Positions 44,660 to 54,974 of a DNA stretch of 64,000 nt are shown here, one piece after another. The stretch lies in the NCBI GenBank assembly GCA_958510825.1, contig CAUEHQ010000001.1:62001-126000 (forward strand). Reading direction: 5' to 3'. Made by a program: the position numbers and the translations under genes. The notes below the pieces were generated by a model. That model did not search any database and was not told the origin of the DNA. It was given only the letters and a program-made list of their open reading frames with translations. Position 1 is the stretch's first letter. Every line of letters starts with the position of its first letter. The DNA comes from Brachypterus glaber. Lineage: Eukaryota > Arthropoda > Insecta > Coleoptera > Kateretidae.

Positions 44660-44825
44660 TTGGTGCAATGTTACTCAATCCAAAATACATATTTTGTGCC
44701 CATTTTAATTCTTTTCCGATCAAGGGTACTTTTTCCCATCTTACAAATATTTTAACCGGTGTCGAAAATCCGCCAAAGTTGCCCCTAACTCTAAAATTTA
44801 GGAATTTCTACTATAAATAGTCACA

Positions 44826-44964
44826 TTGCATACAAAGGGGCGTATCTAAAAAATCTGTATTTTACAGGAAAAACATTTTAAAATTGTTATTATAAAATTT
44901 CAGTTAAGTTTTCCAGTTTTATCAAAAAATTAAAAATATTTGAGATACGCCCCTTTGTATGCAA
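44826..44964. mobile_element. 139-bp MITE
   Basis: TTGCATACAAAGGGGCGTAT and its exact inverse at 44944-44964. Noncoding centre. Confidence 0.9.
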
Positions 44965-45133
44965 GGCGACGAAATGTGAGTCAAACTGTAAACAAACATT
45001 TATAAAATGTATCAGATCGGACTAAATGTATATTTTTTTAATGCATTCTAATATTTAGTTATAGTATTAAAATGATTTGCTAAAACAAAACGAGCTAAGC
45101 GCCAAATAAGAGCTCCTAAATAAGCCACTTTGA

Positions 45134-45152
45134 GGAGGAGGAGGAGGAGGCG
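45134..45152. repeat. (GAG)n microsatellite
   Basis: Six GAG/AGG units. Confidence 0.85.
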
Positions 45153-45169
45153 TTTCTTGTATGTATAGG

Positions 45170-45336
45170 TGTTAGGTAGTAGAAAAAAATAGTATACGCA
45201 CCTCGACGCAAACCTATTTAAGTGCACTTCGAGGCTTTTTTTTACTGGGCTTCGCCTTCTAAAAAAATAATCAATCTCGTGAACTGAAAACTAGGTTCGC
45301 GTACTCAGTGCGTAATATAATATTTCCTACGACCCA
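45170..45336. mobile_element. palindromic MITE, first of a direct pair
   Basis: The arms contain CACCTCGACGCAAACCTATT, AGTGCACTTCGAGG and the inverted AACTAGGTTCGCGTACTCAG. The same sequence recurs at 45510-45672. Confidence 0.8.
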
Positions 45337-45509
45337 GTAGTAGTTAGTGCATATTTTCCACCCGTTGCCATGACATGAGTCGGAAAGTGATAGTCAGCTG
45401 ATTTTACATATCTGCTGTCAGAAAACAACAAAAACTAAACTTCAAACAGAAAACGTTAAATTAATAAAATTAACTTTAAGAGAATTTTTGCGTTTTTTTA
45501 TGTTTAGGT

Positions 45510-45672
45510 ATTAGGTCGTAGGAAAAATAGTATGTGCCTCGACGAAAACCTATTTCAGTGCACTTCGAGGACTTTTTTTAGTCGTCTCCACCTCGTAAAA
45601 AAATAATCATTCTCGTGCACTGAAAACTAGGTTCGCGTACTCGGTGCATAATATACTATTTTCCACTACTAG
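45510..45672. mobile_element. palindromic MITE, second of the pair
   Basis: Shares GCCTCGACGAAAACCTATTT, GTGCACTTCGAGG and ACTAGGTTCGCGTACTCGGT with 45170-45336; same orientation, 174 bp apart. Confidence 0.8.
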
Positions 45673-45899
45673 CTTTAGAACATCCCATTATTTATAATGT
45701 TTTTTGAAATCAAATTTCTTCACCTATAGCAATAATTTTCTCTCCTAGTATGAGTAAATTTTATAAACAGTTGATATCTGCCACTTGATTTTCCTTGAAT
45801 TGGGCTGGGTTTAGTCAGTCAGACAGTCAGTTAGTTTTAAGTGAAGAACTGCCCTAAAGCATTAAAATTTTATTGGTGCTTTTTTGTTCCCCATTCAAT

Positions 45900-46030
45900 A
45901 TGTCCATCTTCGGCCCTTCGGCTCCCTAGGGGTTCATTTCCGGATCAACCTTAATAGGATTTTTTTTCATATTTTTTAAAGTAAAATTACCTCTTAAATT
46001 TCTCGAACTTATTTTTGAATAACCCTGTAT
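45900..46030. repeat. fragment of the CAGGGTGATTCAG TIR family
   Basis: Right-end half: GGTTCATTTCCGGATCAACC through CTTATTTTTGAATAACCCTG. Truncated relative to 7569-8211. Confidence 0.8.
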
Positions 46031-46226
46031 AATTACTATTTTCAGCTAGAGCTGTGAAGAGTATAACAATACACGCATATGCGGGTATAATCTCTACATG
46101 AGGATGGAACTGTAGCATATAATCTTATTCTTAAGCTTTCGTTAGTCTGGTAGGGTCAAATTAACCCCAATAAAACTTAAAAGTAAAACAAAAATTTTAA
46201 TTTCGTGACCTACCGTCTGCGGCACT

Positions 46227-46267
46227 TAGTACCTTCCTGTCTCGTAGAGACAGGAAGTTACTAATCC
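46227..46267. repeat. short hairpin
   Basis: CTTAGTACCTTCCTGTCTC and its inverse around GTA. Confidence 0.7.
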
Positions 46268-46643
46268 AGCATAAGCCAATCTTTCATTATTTCTGGGTAC
46301 CTATTCTCGGAGTCGAGAGCACACATTCCCGGGAGAAAGGTGTTGTGGGTTGCATATTAGTTCTCCCGATATGCACAAATTACGTGAACTTTGCTTCGCA
46401 CGAAAATCGAGGAACTTCTTCTTCTACTACTCGGGAATTTTCACATAATTTTGACCCAAAACAAACAATATAACATAGGGACTACATAATTGGCTAAATA
46501 CACTGAAAAAATTATAACTCAATACACTAAAAAAATTACAACAAGTTATATTAGTGATTTATTACAAGTGACTTCGGACACCGCACAATCCAGGCGAGAT
46601 ATAAGTAAAAAAATTGCCGCCTCTGTTACCGCCCCTTATTCTG

Positions 46644-46720
46644 CCGTGCTAAGCTGAAAGGTCCTATCTGCATAAGTTTAACATACACAGATAGGACCTT
46701 TCAGCTTAGGAAGGCAGTAT
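46644..46720. repeat. ~75-bp near-perfect hairpin
   Basis: The stem GCTAAGCTGAAAGGTCCTAT pairs with its inverse across a short AT loop. Confidence 0.85.
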
Positions 46721-46844
46721 TATAATAAAAACTTGGTAAAATATAAAAATTATAATAAAAATAACTGAGGACACCTCGAAATGGATGCGGGTAGCCGAGA
46801 TATCAGTAAAAAAATTGCCGCTCCCACTACCTTAAAATAATTTA

Positions 46845-47000
46845 TATATAAGATTATTATAGGTTTGTATGAGTGCCACGCCACGCTCTGCGGCGTCGTT
46901 TACCACTTTTAATTTTTGAACATATTTCTTGGATTGTATGTACTGAGTACATACAATCTTCAAAAATTAACTCATACAAACCTATAATAATTAAGATTAT
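46845..47000. mobile_element. palindromic MITE with an inner palindrome
   Basis: AAGATTATTATAGGTTTGTA and its inverse at 46972-47000. A second palindrome (GATTGTATGTACTGAGTACA region, 46932-46962) lies inside. Confidence 0.8.
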
Positions 47001-47047
47001 AATCTTTTAACAAATCAAGAGGATCAAACACAATTTCTGTTGCAAGT

Positions 47048-47168
47048 TATGGAACAACATAGAATAAATTTTCCAAATTCAAAAAAATCTACTTTATTAC
47101 TGGGGCATTCAAAGTAGATTTAAAAGATTTGAAAAATTATTCTTTATTGTACTATACTTTGTTGTTCG
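47048..47168. repeat. ~120-bp imperfect hairpin
   Basis: GGAACAACATAGAATAAATT and AAAAATCTACTTT pair with AAAGTAGATTT and the TTCTTTATTGT...TTGTTGTTC region. Confidence 0.7.
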
Positions 47169-47886
47169 ATGTGGGCCCTAAAAGAATGAAAAGTGTAAAA
47201 ATCTAGAAAAGTTGTGTAATTTTGTTAAAAAACATTTTTTTTTTCGTGCACCCTGTATATAGGATCAAATATTTATATATGGCTTTTAAGTCAGGACACA
47301 TTTAGGTATTACCAAAAAATTTTTGACCGGGGTGAAAAAATTTAATGTGCTATTCCTAGCACCCTAAATTAGGGATAACATCAAAATTTTGACTTTTCTA
47401 GGTCACAACAAGGCCGTTTGTTGATGAAAAAATTTGAAAAAAATCAGGGTTCTTCCTTATTTATCCTAGATCTCCGTACTGTGCAAAAAGCATTTTTATT
47501 TATCTTTAATAGGCCCTAAAAAAAAATTAATCTGGAGAAACGATTATTTTTGCAAAAAACGGCTGTGCGCCACCTCTAAATATTTTTTTAAAATTCTGAA
47601 AAAATAGCGTGGTAATCTACTCACCCCAATGAACAACTTTGGGGGTTAAGACCTTTAAAATTCAAAAAAAAGTCAAAACTCTGGGCACCCTAATAGTCCC
47701 TATATTACATATATTCTTTTTTGGGTCAAAATTAGGTCAAAATTTCCATTAACGCTCAGCTTCTCACGGTACGGAGTAGTAGAAGCAAGTTCCTCGATTT
47801 TCGTGACAAGTGAAGTTCAAAAATAAGTAATTTGTGCGTATCGAGAGAAAAATATGCAATCCACAATTTCTCTAGGGAATGGGGTG

Positions 47887-49343
47887 TTAACAAAACTTTT
47901 TAAATGAATAAAGCGTTCTTGGAATACTAGTATAAAAAGACAGCTGTCTTTTAAGGATATACTTACTACTAGTAACTTACTAGTCAGGTAATTCGAAACA
48001 CATTATCGGATTGGTATGGTGATCCATAGATATCTGGAGGCTTTAGATGTTATCCTAAATCCTAGAGGAACTAGTTCCTCCAGTCATCTTGGGGAACATT
48101 CCCACTGGGAACATCCCCACTTCCGGTTTCCTCATTTCCGGTTTGCTCACTTCCGGTGTCCTCAAGTTGTTGAAAATGGAAAATTATGTGAGGGTGTGTG
48201 TCTAGGCCCTAGACTCTAGGGGGATCGATTTTTTCGTTATTAAAAGAATTATTGAATTTTGTGTTAAAAATAATAGACGTTAGAAGATTTTTTTGTGTTT
48301 TTAAATATAACTTTTTATTTATTAACGCATGCTCAGAAATTACTACTAATAGGCAAGATATATGCCCACACTTATGTCAGCAACATGGCAAACAGATTAT
48401 TTAGGGAACATTTGCCATATAACTTGATATATGGCATTCATATATTGGCTACAGGTTATGTGGCATTAATAAAACACATGCAATATATCTTAATATGCAT
48501 CAGATATATATCCATTATACAACATGTTTTGTTGCTTGCAATAAATACTAGAAGTTGCAAAACACGCAACTGTGATTTATAATTCAACATAAAATAAATA
48601 TGAAATGCAATATATGTTAATTATATATCAGATACATATCCATTATAACATGTTTGGTTGCAATGTAATTTCTACCGATTATGGCATCAACTTCAAAGAA
48701 GCGGGCAAATGAACGTCCGAGAACTTTGCATGCAGAGTACAAATAATATGTCTGTACATAACATATAACAGTTGATATATCAGACATAGATCCGTGTTTA
48801 TAGGGTATCCGACTAGTCCTACAAACAAAAGAGGGAAAATTGAACCAATGAAAGCTGGTTAATTTTTAACCAACAAAGCCAAACCTTAAACCCAAACCAG
48901 CTTATTAAACCACCCAAACTGAAACTAAAAAAACGTAATTGTAAAACGCAAACAGATAAAAGAATGTTGTAAAAATATGGAATATGGAACGTCTTTGATC
49001 ACACGTCGCGAAATGATGAAAAGAATATAAATAGCAGTAAAAATGTACAGCTACATAATTTTTTGGGAGAAATTTATTACACCTTGCAAAAGTAAACGAC
49101 TATAGAAAAGGTCGCCAAACTAAAAACCTTGTGTCAGAAATCACATTATCGCTTTGCACCACTGCAGTGCACTAAGTTTAATGATTACATAACAAGCCGC
49201 GAAGATATGTAATGCTACACATTCCATTTTATACTATTCACAGTGGATGGTATATTTAATTTTCCCAAATACTTGAAAAAAAAAAAATAAAATAAAAAAT
49301 AAAAAAAATTAACAATTATTTTAACTTTTTAAAAAATATTTAT
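47887..49343. other. no recognisable gene; low-complexity and short direct repeats
   Basis: A ~15-bp unit around CACTTCCGGTTTCCTC repeats three times at 48116-48163. A ~65-bp segment at 48477-48545 recurs at 48604-48668. The frames at 48016-48219 and 48295-48582 are explained by repeat or AT-rich sequence and show no domain. Confidence 0.5.
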
Positions 49344-49763
49344 ACAGGGTGGGCCGTCTAAGACTAATCAGTTGATTTCTGCCGTTATTAACAGAGATAT
49401 CACTAGCACTATCAATATAGACCAAGTTACCTTCAATTGACCCTAAACTAAAGTTTTCTACTCTTTTTTGGTTTTGAGCTAGAGCTCCACACGTGTATTT
49501 TTTTAGCATAACCACATTTTTAAATGCCAAAATTAAAAAAATATATTTTTTTCTTTATTGTATAATAGTTGTTTTTGCAAAAAAAACATAAATTTTCTAT
49601 TAAAATTTTTAATTTTAATTTTTTTTTTCAAAATGTCACTTTTATTGTGAAATGCCGCTATCACAAAAAATAGGTTGGTGTGAAATTGAAATTTTCAAGT
49701 ATGATGTAGGGTCGCTCCTTCTATGGGCAGCTTTCTACTGCTGTCAACTATGAACGTTAAATC

Positions 49764-50686
49764 ATGGTCTGTTTTTTCAAGCAAGATAAGAAATTAAAAA
49801 TCGCACAGGTTTGAATAGTATATAGTATACAGTGCGGTCCAAAAGTCACCTCCCCCTCTTAACTTTTGAACGAGTTGAGATATCGATTTCAAATTTAGAA
49901 CTCTTAAATAAGACAACTTAAACTATCTTTAAGCATATATTTGATACTTTTATCTCTTAAAATGTGGGCAGGGGGGCATGGGGGGAATTTTTTTTAAATG
50001 GAAAGGGGGTCGTGTTATACATCATTTTAAAGCCTTTAAAATTCTCTATATAATCATACATTTTTAATTTTTTTAAACATGTTTTTTAAGGTTTTGATTT
50101 TTCAGTTTTTCGTGCTAAAAAAATAAATTTTTAAGTTTCTTTTCGTTAATTTTTATTTATGTCAACTAAAATTAGTTGAAAAGTATAATTTACTTTTTTT
50201 CATTATGAAATTAGGCATTTTTAAAAAATTGTTTGGATTTTTTAGAGAAATTTTGACAAAAATACCCATTTTCAACCCTATTTTAAACCCAAAAAAAAAT
50301 TTAAAAAAAAATAAAAAATATACAGGTAAATGGAGAATTTTATAAGCTTTAAAATGATGTATCACACGACCCACCTTTACATTTAAAAAAAATGTCGCCC
50401 CATGCCCCTCTTCCCACATTTTAAGAGCTAAAAGTATCAAATATATGCTTAAAGATAGTTTAAGTTGTCTTATTTAAGAGTTCTAAATTTGAAGTCGATA
50501 TCTAAACTCAATCAAAAGTTAAGAGGGGGGGGTGACTTTTGGACCGCTCTGTATATGTTTGTGTATAGAATATAGTTATGTTTTATAAAATAAACTACGC
50601 AGTATATTCGCACATCCAACATTCGAATCTGTTTTGAAAATATTCACTGTTCGATTTTTAATTTAATATCTTGCTTGAAGTCCATA
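49764..50686. mobile_element. MITE family 1, copy interrupted by a TIR element
   Basis: The left end TGGTCTGTTTTTTCAAGCAA and the right half (TTTGTGTATAGAATATAGTT to CTTGCTTGAAGTCCATA) match the copy at 4840-5024. The interruption is 49829-50552. Confidence 0.9.
49829..50552. mobile_element. GTCCAAAAGTCACC-family TIR element, copy B (complete)
   Basis: ACAGTGCGGTCCAAAAGTCA at the left, inverted GGTGACTTTTGGACCGCTCT at the right, flanked by TATA. It sits inside MITE family 1 and the uninterrupted copy supplies the empty site. The 92-residue minus-strand frame at 50162-50440 is AT-driven, not a gene. Confidence 0.92.
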
Positions 50687-50898
50687 ATATCCAAAATTTG
50701 AAATCGATTTAACATTTATTGTTAGAATGAAAAATTTAGCAAAGCAAGATTTTTGGAAATCTTCATGAAGAAAACAGTTATGTAGAAAACACATTTAGTT
50801 GTCCAGAAAATTAAAAAAGGTTGAAGAAAATACCCTAGAGAAAAAATGAAAATTTGTCAATTTATTGTAATATTATTATTTTTTTAAACAAGATAGTA

Positions 50899-51799
50899 GA
50901 GGAAATGCGCCTAATTTCGGATGGTTTCCAAATTTCGGATAGTAGTTTATTTAAGATACTGTCTGCAAAGGTAAACAGAAACCTACTTTTATGTGAAGCC
51001 AAAAGTCAAACTAAATCCGTCCTGTAATATGATAACGGTAGAGCTTCTCCCCTTTAAATGGCAGCACAAATCGTTTATATTGCAAATGGCAGTTTTGTGC
51101 TCAGTTGCATTATTATGCTTGTTTATTTTATAAATAATCGTTATAAAAGTTCGTGATTCTGTCTTGGGTAAGTTATGATGTTAGTTAAGTTGATCCACTA
51201 TTCATAATTAAGCAATTTGAAAACGTAAACATTCTACAAATTTCTAATCTAAAAAGCAGAAAGTTGCCTAATTTCGGATAGACCATTTTTGTGCATTTGA
51301 TTCCCAATTTCGGATATCCGCAAGGTAATTATTATTCAGGATAACCAACCATTAATTATTTTTTTTATAATGATACAACAAACTAAGATAAACAATTTTG
51401 AAAAAACGAAAATTACCTAAGATACTAAGATATTCGAAATTGGGAATCTAAAATTATAGTTCCTATAGTATTTCGTAGAAAATCGCTTAATGATTAAATT
51501 ACGTCTTAAATGTGAAGGATTAACAAGAAACATAAGCAATGGGATCCAGATCTACTCTTGAAAAAATTTTTTCGGATATGTCCGAAATTAGGAGCCCTTT
51601 TTCAAATGCACAAAAATGCGCTGATTTTTTTTAACCGTGTTTTTTGGAAAAAATAAACTGTAATAAAATTGCTTTTATAATAAATCATGGTTCGCTATAA
51701 GTTGTATCTGGTTATATAAAAAAATTTATCAAAAAGTAATACCGAGTATTAAATATTGAATACATTGTAAATGGTATCCGAAATTAGGCGACTTTCCTC
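50899..51799. mobile_element. 901-bp TIR element with repeated CTAATTTCGGAT motif
   Basis: The ends GAGGAAATGCGCCTAATTTC and the inverse of GAGGAAAGTCGCCTAATTTC are flanked by TA. Removing it restores AAGATAGTAAATT of MITE family 1. The motif TAATTTCGGAT or its complement recurs several more times inside (about 50930, 51272, 51309, 51425, 51575). Confidence 0.92.
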
Positions 51800-51841
51800 T
51801 AAATTGCACAATACATATTTTTACAACAGGTTTAAATAGTA

Positions 51842-52867
51842 CAGTTGGATCCGAAAAAAAACAAGATAGAAAATCTAGTTGTGTAAATTGAATAATTGTT
51901 TACAAACAATGCAGTTGTCAATGTTGACAATATTTGTCAAAATAATTTATAATTATTATAAAGACATAATCAATAAAGGATTTAATTTAATTAAGTACAT
52001 AATTAGAAATGCATCAATTAAAATTTTAAGAAAGCTGAAGCTATTGGGTTATTGGAAGCAGGATATGAGCAAGTGGACTTGTTTAATGATTCGGAGAGTT
52101 TTGTTAAGATTGAAGAAAAAATGGATGCAGGAGGAAACGGTTAAAAGGCGTGCAGGCTCGGGAAGAAGGAAGTGAACATTTACTTAATTATTTAAAAGAA
52201 CACCCTTTGCGAGACGCGGTGCTATAAACGATAAAAATTTTGCTGGGTCGAAAACCACCGCCCGCCGCCGCATCGATAATTCCGTGATTGGAAATTTTTA
52301 TGCAGCAAAAAAACCTTTTTAAACGAAAATCATGATTTTCATAAATTATATATTTCATTACTAAGGAGTTAAAAGTTTTATTTCCCATAAGATTTACTAA
52401 ATATTGTGTTTAAATGTTTTATATGATTAAATATTCTAAATGTTTTTTCAGTTTATTTTTTATTATATCTGGACCCCGGAAGTAAACCAAACCATGTCAC
52501 AAAAACATAATTTTTCAGGAGAGCAAGTTTTTGATTCTTTTTTAACATTAAATGCATGTTCTACGGGCTCTCCATTAATTTTGTAAAAAAGAAGATATAT
52601 TAACATAAAAATAACCATCACCTCTTTATTTGCTAGTTTTCTATTTTTTCCAGCTTCATATAATAGCAGACACTGTTATTTAACATTATTCGCGTTCACG
52701 CATTATCTGTACTAACTTATTAAAGACTACTAATAAACTTAAAGAAAAATTGACACTATGTCAAATTATTCTAACCTCTTTCTTAAAATCTTAGTTAAAC
52801 TATAAAATAATTAATAATATTGACATTTTGGCATATTTAAAACTTGCATTTTTTGTGGGTCCAACTG
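51842..52867 (+). mobile_element. Tc1-like transposon, ends CAGTTGGAxCC
   Basis: Short TIRs CAGTTGGATCC/GGGTCCAACTG with TA duplication at 51840-51841 and 52868-52869. About 1.03 kb, carrying a decayed transposase remnant. Confidence 0.88.
51990..52390 (+). pseudogene. Tc1-type transposase N-terminal remnant
   Basis: Across frames, the HTH region reads LLEAGYEQVDLFNDSESF, then LKKKWMQEETVKRRAGSGRR (the recognition helix end and the GRPR-like linker of Tc1 transposases). HLLNYLKEHPFA follows, then NFAGSKTTARRRI and IGNFYAAKKPF from the second HTH. At least two frameshifts; the partial open frame is 51879-52175. The catalytic DDE region is missing. Confidence 0.8.
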
Positions 52868-53797
52868 TACATTCGCACATCCAATATTCGAATCTGTTTT
52901 GAAAATATTCACTGCGATTTTTAATTTACTATCTTGCTTGATAAAACAGACCATAATAAAGTACATTGCATTATAAATTATATCTACCTACCTGTTTAAT
53001 TAAAAAGTAATTTTTTATTATTTAACAAAATAAATGTCTCCATGTTAATTTGTTAATATTAATTTATTTTTTACTGTGTAAAATAACTAAAATTTACTCA
53101 GGTCAAGCTACTTATAAAAGCCAATGTTGGGATATTGATGTTTTTCAACAATTTTTATAGTAAAACCAATTTTAGTTACTATTTTCCATTGTTATCTAAA
53201 CGGCCAAATCTCGGGTCGAATCCTGAAAACCAATATCTCCACAAAATGCCATGCCTTTATGGGAAAATCTATGCTTTGCCCAAATCACTTCAGTTTTGCA
53301 GAGGATATAAATAATAGTTTACACCATTGATAAATTTCAATATTTAAATCTTATTAAATAAATCTTATTCTTTGCGAGTATCAAAATTGACATTTAATAT
53401 CATTATATAAAAACAGTATTTAAAAATTATAATTCCACAGTAACCTATTTTTTTCCGATAGCGTAATTCCACAATAAAAGTGACATTTTTAAAGATTTTT
53501 TAAAATTAAAAATGTTAATAGAAAATAATTTTTTTTAGTAAAAAAACTATTATACAATAAAGAAAAAAATATATATTTTTTAATTTTGGAATTTAAAAAT
53601 GTGATTATGCTAAAAAAATTGCAATTGTGGAGCTCTACCTCAAAACCAAAAAAGAGTAGAAAATTTTTTTACGGTCAATTGAAGGTAACATTACATTGCA
53701 ATGTAGACAATGCAATGCATTGACTGGTAAAAATTTCATAGTATCTCTGTTAATAACGCCAGAAATCATCTGATTAGTCTTAGAGGGCCCACCCTGT

Positions 53798-54010
53798 ATA
53801 TACCGCGTGACACAAGAAGTATTGCCTACGAATTATTTCCTTAACTATAAAAGATAACCTTTTGAAGTTAACAGGGTTTGTATGAACCGAAAATAATATA
53901 CAGGGGTATTCAGAAATAAGTTCGAGAAATTTAATTTTAAAAATTGTAAAAAAAAGTTCCTATAAAGGTTGGTCCGGAAATGAGCCCTAAGGGAGCTACG
54001 ACCCTCCTAA
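53798..54010. repeat. two adjacent repeat fragments
   Basis: 53798-53895 is the inverse of 30295-30388. 53903-54010 is the left end of the CAGGGTGATTCAG family (compare 7569-7680), including GGTTGGTCCGGAAATGAGCC. It appears truncated on the right. Confidence 0.82.
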
Positions 54011-54592
54011 GAGTACATCTAAAAAATAGTTTTTATTTAATATTTCTGAAACCCTATAAACCACAGTAATAATTTTTGCACATGCCTTACCATTGATAAA
54101 GGCTCTCATTTCATGTAATTTCTATTTAGTAATTTTAACTAGGGGCCTGCGAAATGGGGGGGCGATGTACTTTTTTGCCCCAAACTTTTTTGTCCGTAGA
54201 TTTTGTGACATTTTTTAATACGTAGCATCACATATCTTCACGTCTTGTTTTTTCATGAAATACGTTTGTATTCAAGAATGTTTGATCTAGGACGTTTTTG
54301 GCGATTTTAATAAATTTAAAACTCCCGTATAATACTATTCTAGCGCTAGGCGCTGTGAATAGTATAATAATAATCATTATTAATAATTATTATATGTATA
54401 TTATATTATTATAACATTATAATAATAATTATACTCTTCACAGTACCAAGTACTGAGTACGTAGTGCAAAATGTCTATATATTAATATAGATATTATTAG
54501 TGATTTTTCTAATCGGCTTTTTTTTGGGTCTCGTGTGCTACTTAATGAAGACTCTTGGTGAGTGGTATCATTTTTTTTAGTTTTTTGTGTAG
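54011..54592. other. no gene; AT-rich palindromic tract
   Basis: A TATAATAATAATxATTATTA-type palindrome at about 54340-54440. Nothing else recognised. Confidence 0.5.
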
Positions 54593-54781
54593 ATTACGAA
54601 AATCAATGATCCTAAAAAAGTTAGAACTGTTGGTATAAGAAGTATTGAATATCTTGGTATAAAAACTTATAATACAATTCCTATTGAAATTAAAAACATT
54701 AAAAACTTTAAACGATATAAAAAAGAACTTAAAAATTATATGTTACAAAACGAAACTTTAAGAACTATTTTTCTAGGTTGA
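54593..54781 (+). pseudogene. non-LTR ORF2 C-terminal tail fragment
   Basis: KKVRTVGIRSIEYLGIKTYN followed by TIPIEIKNIKNFKRYKKELKN, the terminal block of Jockey/CR1-like ORF2, ending at a stop at 54779-54781. Confidence 0.75.
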
Positions 54782-54974
54782 CACTCATTTATTTTCTCTT
54801 TCTGGTAGGTATCATTATTGGATTTCTTTTTCTTAATTTTAGCTTCATTTGATTTTTTTTTCTTATTCAATTTATTAAAACTATCTATTACTTAAAATAA
54901 TATGTAAAAACTTTCAATTATATTTAAAATATTTATATATATTTTTTTTAATTTTATAGTAAAATAAATTTTCT

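Larger units (their letters stand above)
39475..44745. mobile_element. ~5.3-kb inverted-repeat structure
   Basis: The left arm 39475-39870 (GATGGGAAAAAGTGCCCTTG... through ATAATTATTTAGGGTCAAT) recurs inverted on the right. The right arm is split: 43300-43783 and 44657-44745 flank a non-LTR insertion. The inner space (39870-43300) holds several further repeats. The 99-residue frame at 39485-39784 lies in the repeat arm and is not credible as a gene. Confidence 0.8.
46320..47886. mobile_element. ~1.57-kb TIR element containing three smaller hairpins
   Basis: Arms of about 175 bp (46320-46495 and 47690-47886) share GATATGCACAAATTACxT, TCGAGGAACTTCTTCT-like, TTTTGACCCAAAA and ATATAxxATAGGGACTA in opposite orientation. 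Inside are hairpins at 46644-46720, 46845-47000 and 47048-47168. No credible ORF. Confidence 0.8.
50878..52953. mobile_element. MITE family 1, third copy, interrupted twice
   Basis: AAACAAGATAGTA, then TTTTTACAACAGGTTTAAAT at 51819-51838, then ATTCGCACATCCAATATTCG at 52870 and the right end CTTGCTTGATAAAACAGACC. Two separate TA-flanked elements fill the gaps. Confidence 0.9.
49344..53797. mobile_element. 4.45-kb TIR element (CAGGGTGGGCC family) loaded with nested insertions
   Basis: The left end ACAGGGTGGGCCGTCTAAGA is matched by an inverted right end at 53778-53797. Arms of about 400 bp share TAACAGAGATA, CCTTCAATTGACC, AAAACCAAAAAAGAGTAGAA and TATACAATAAAGAAAAAAAT. TA lies at both flanks. 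Without its nested elements it would be about 1.4-1.5 kb. An inverted internal fragment lies at 57960-58600. No transposase frame. Confidence 0.88.

Noticed and set aside
44414..44820. Frames with runs of Ile or Tyr
   Set aside because: Generated by the (TTA)n tail of the non-LTR insertion.
48016..48582. 67- and 95-residue frames, one with HFRFPHFRFAHFRCP
   Set aside because: The first is produced by a 15-bp tandem repeat; the second is AT-rich with no known motif or splice support.
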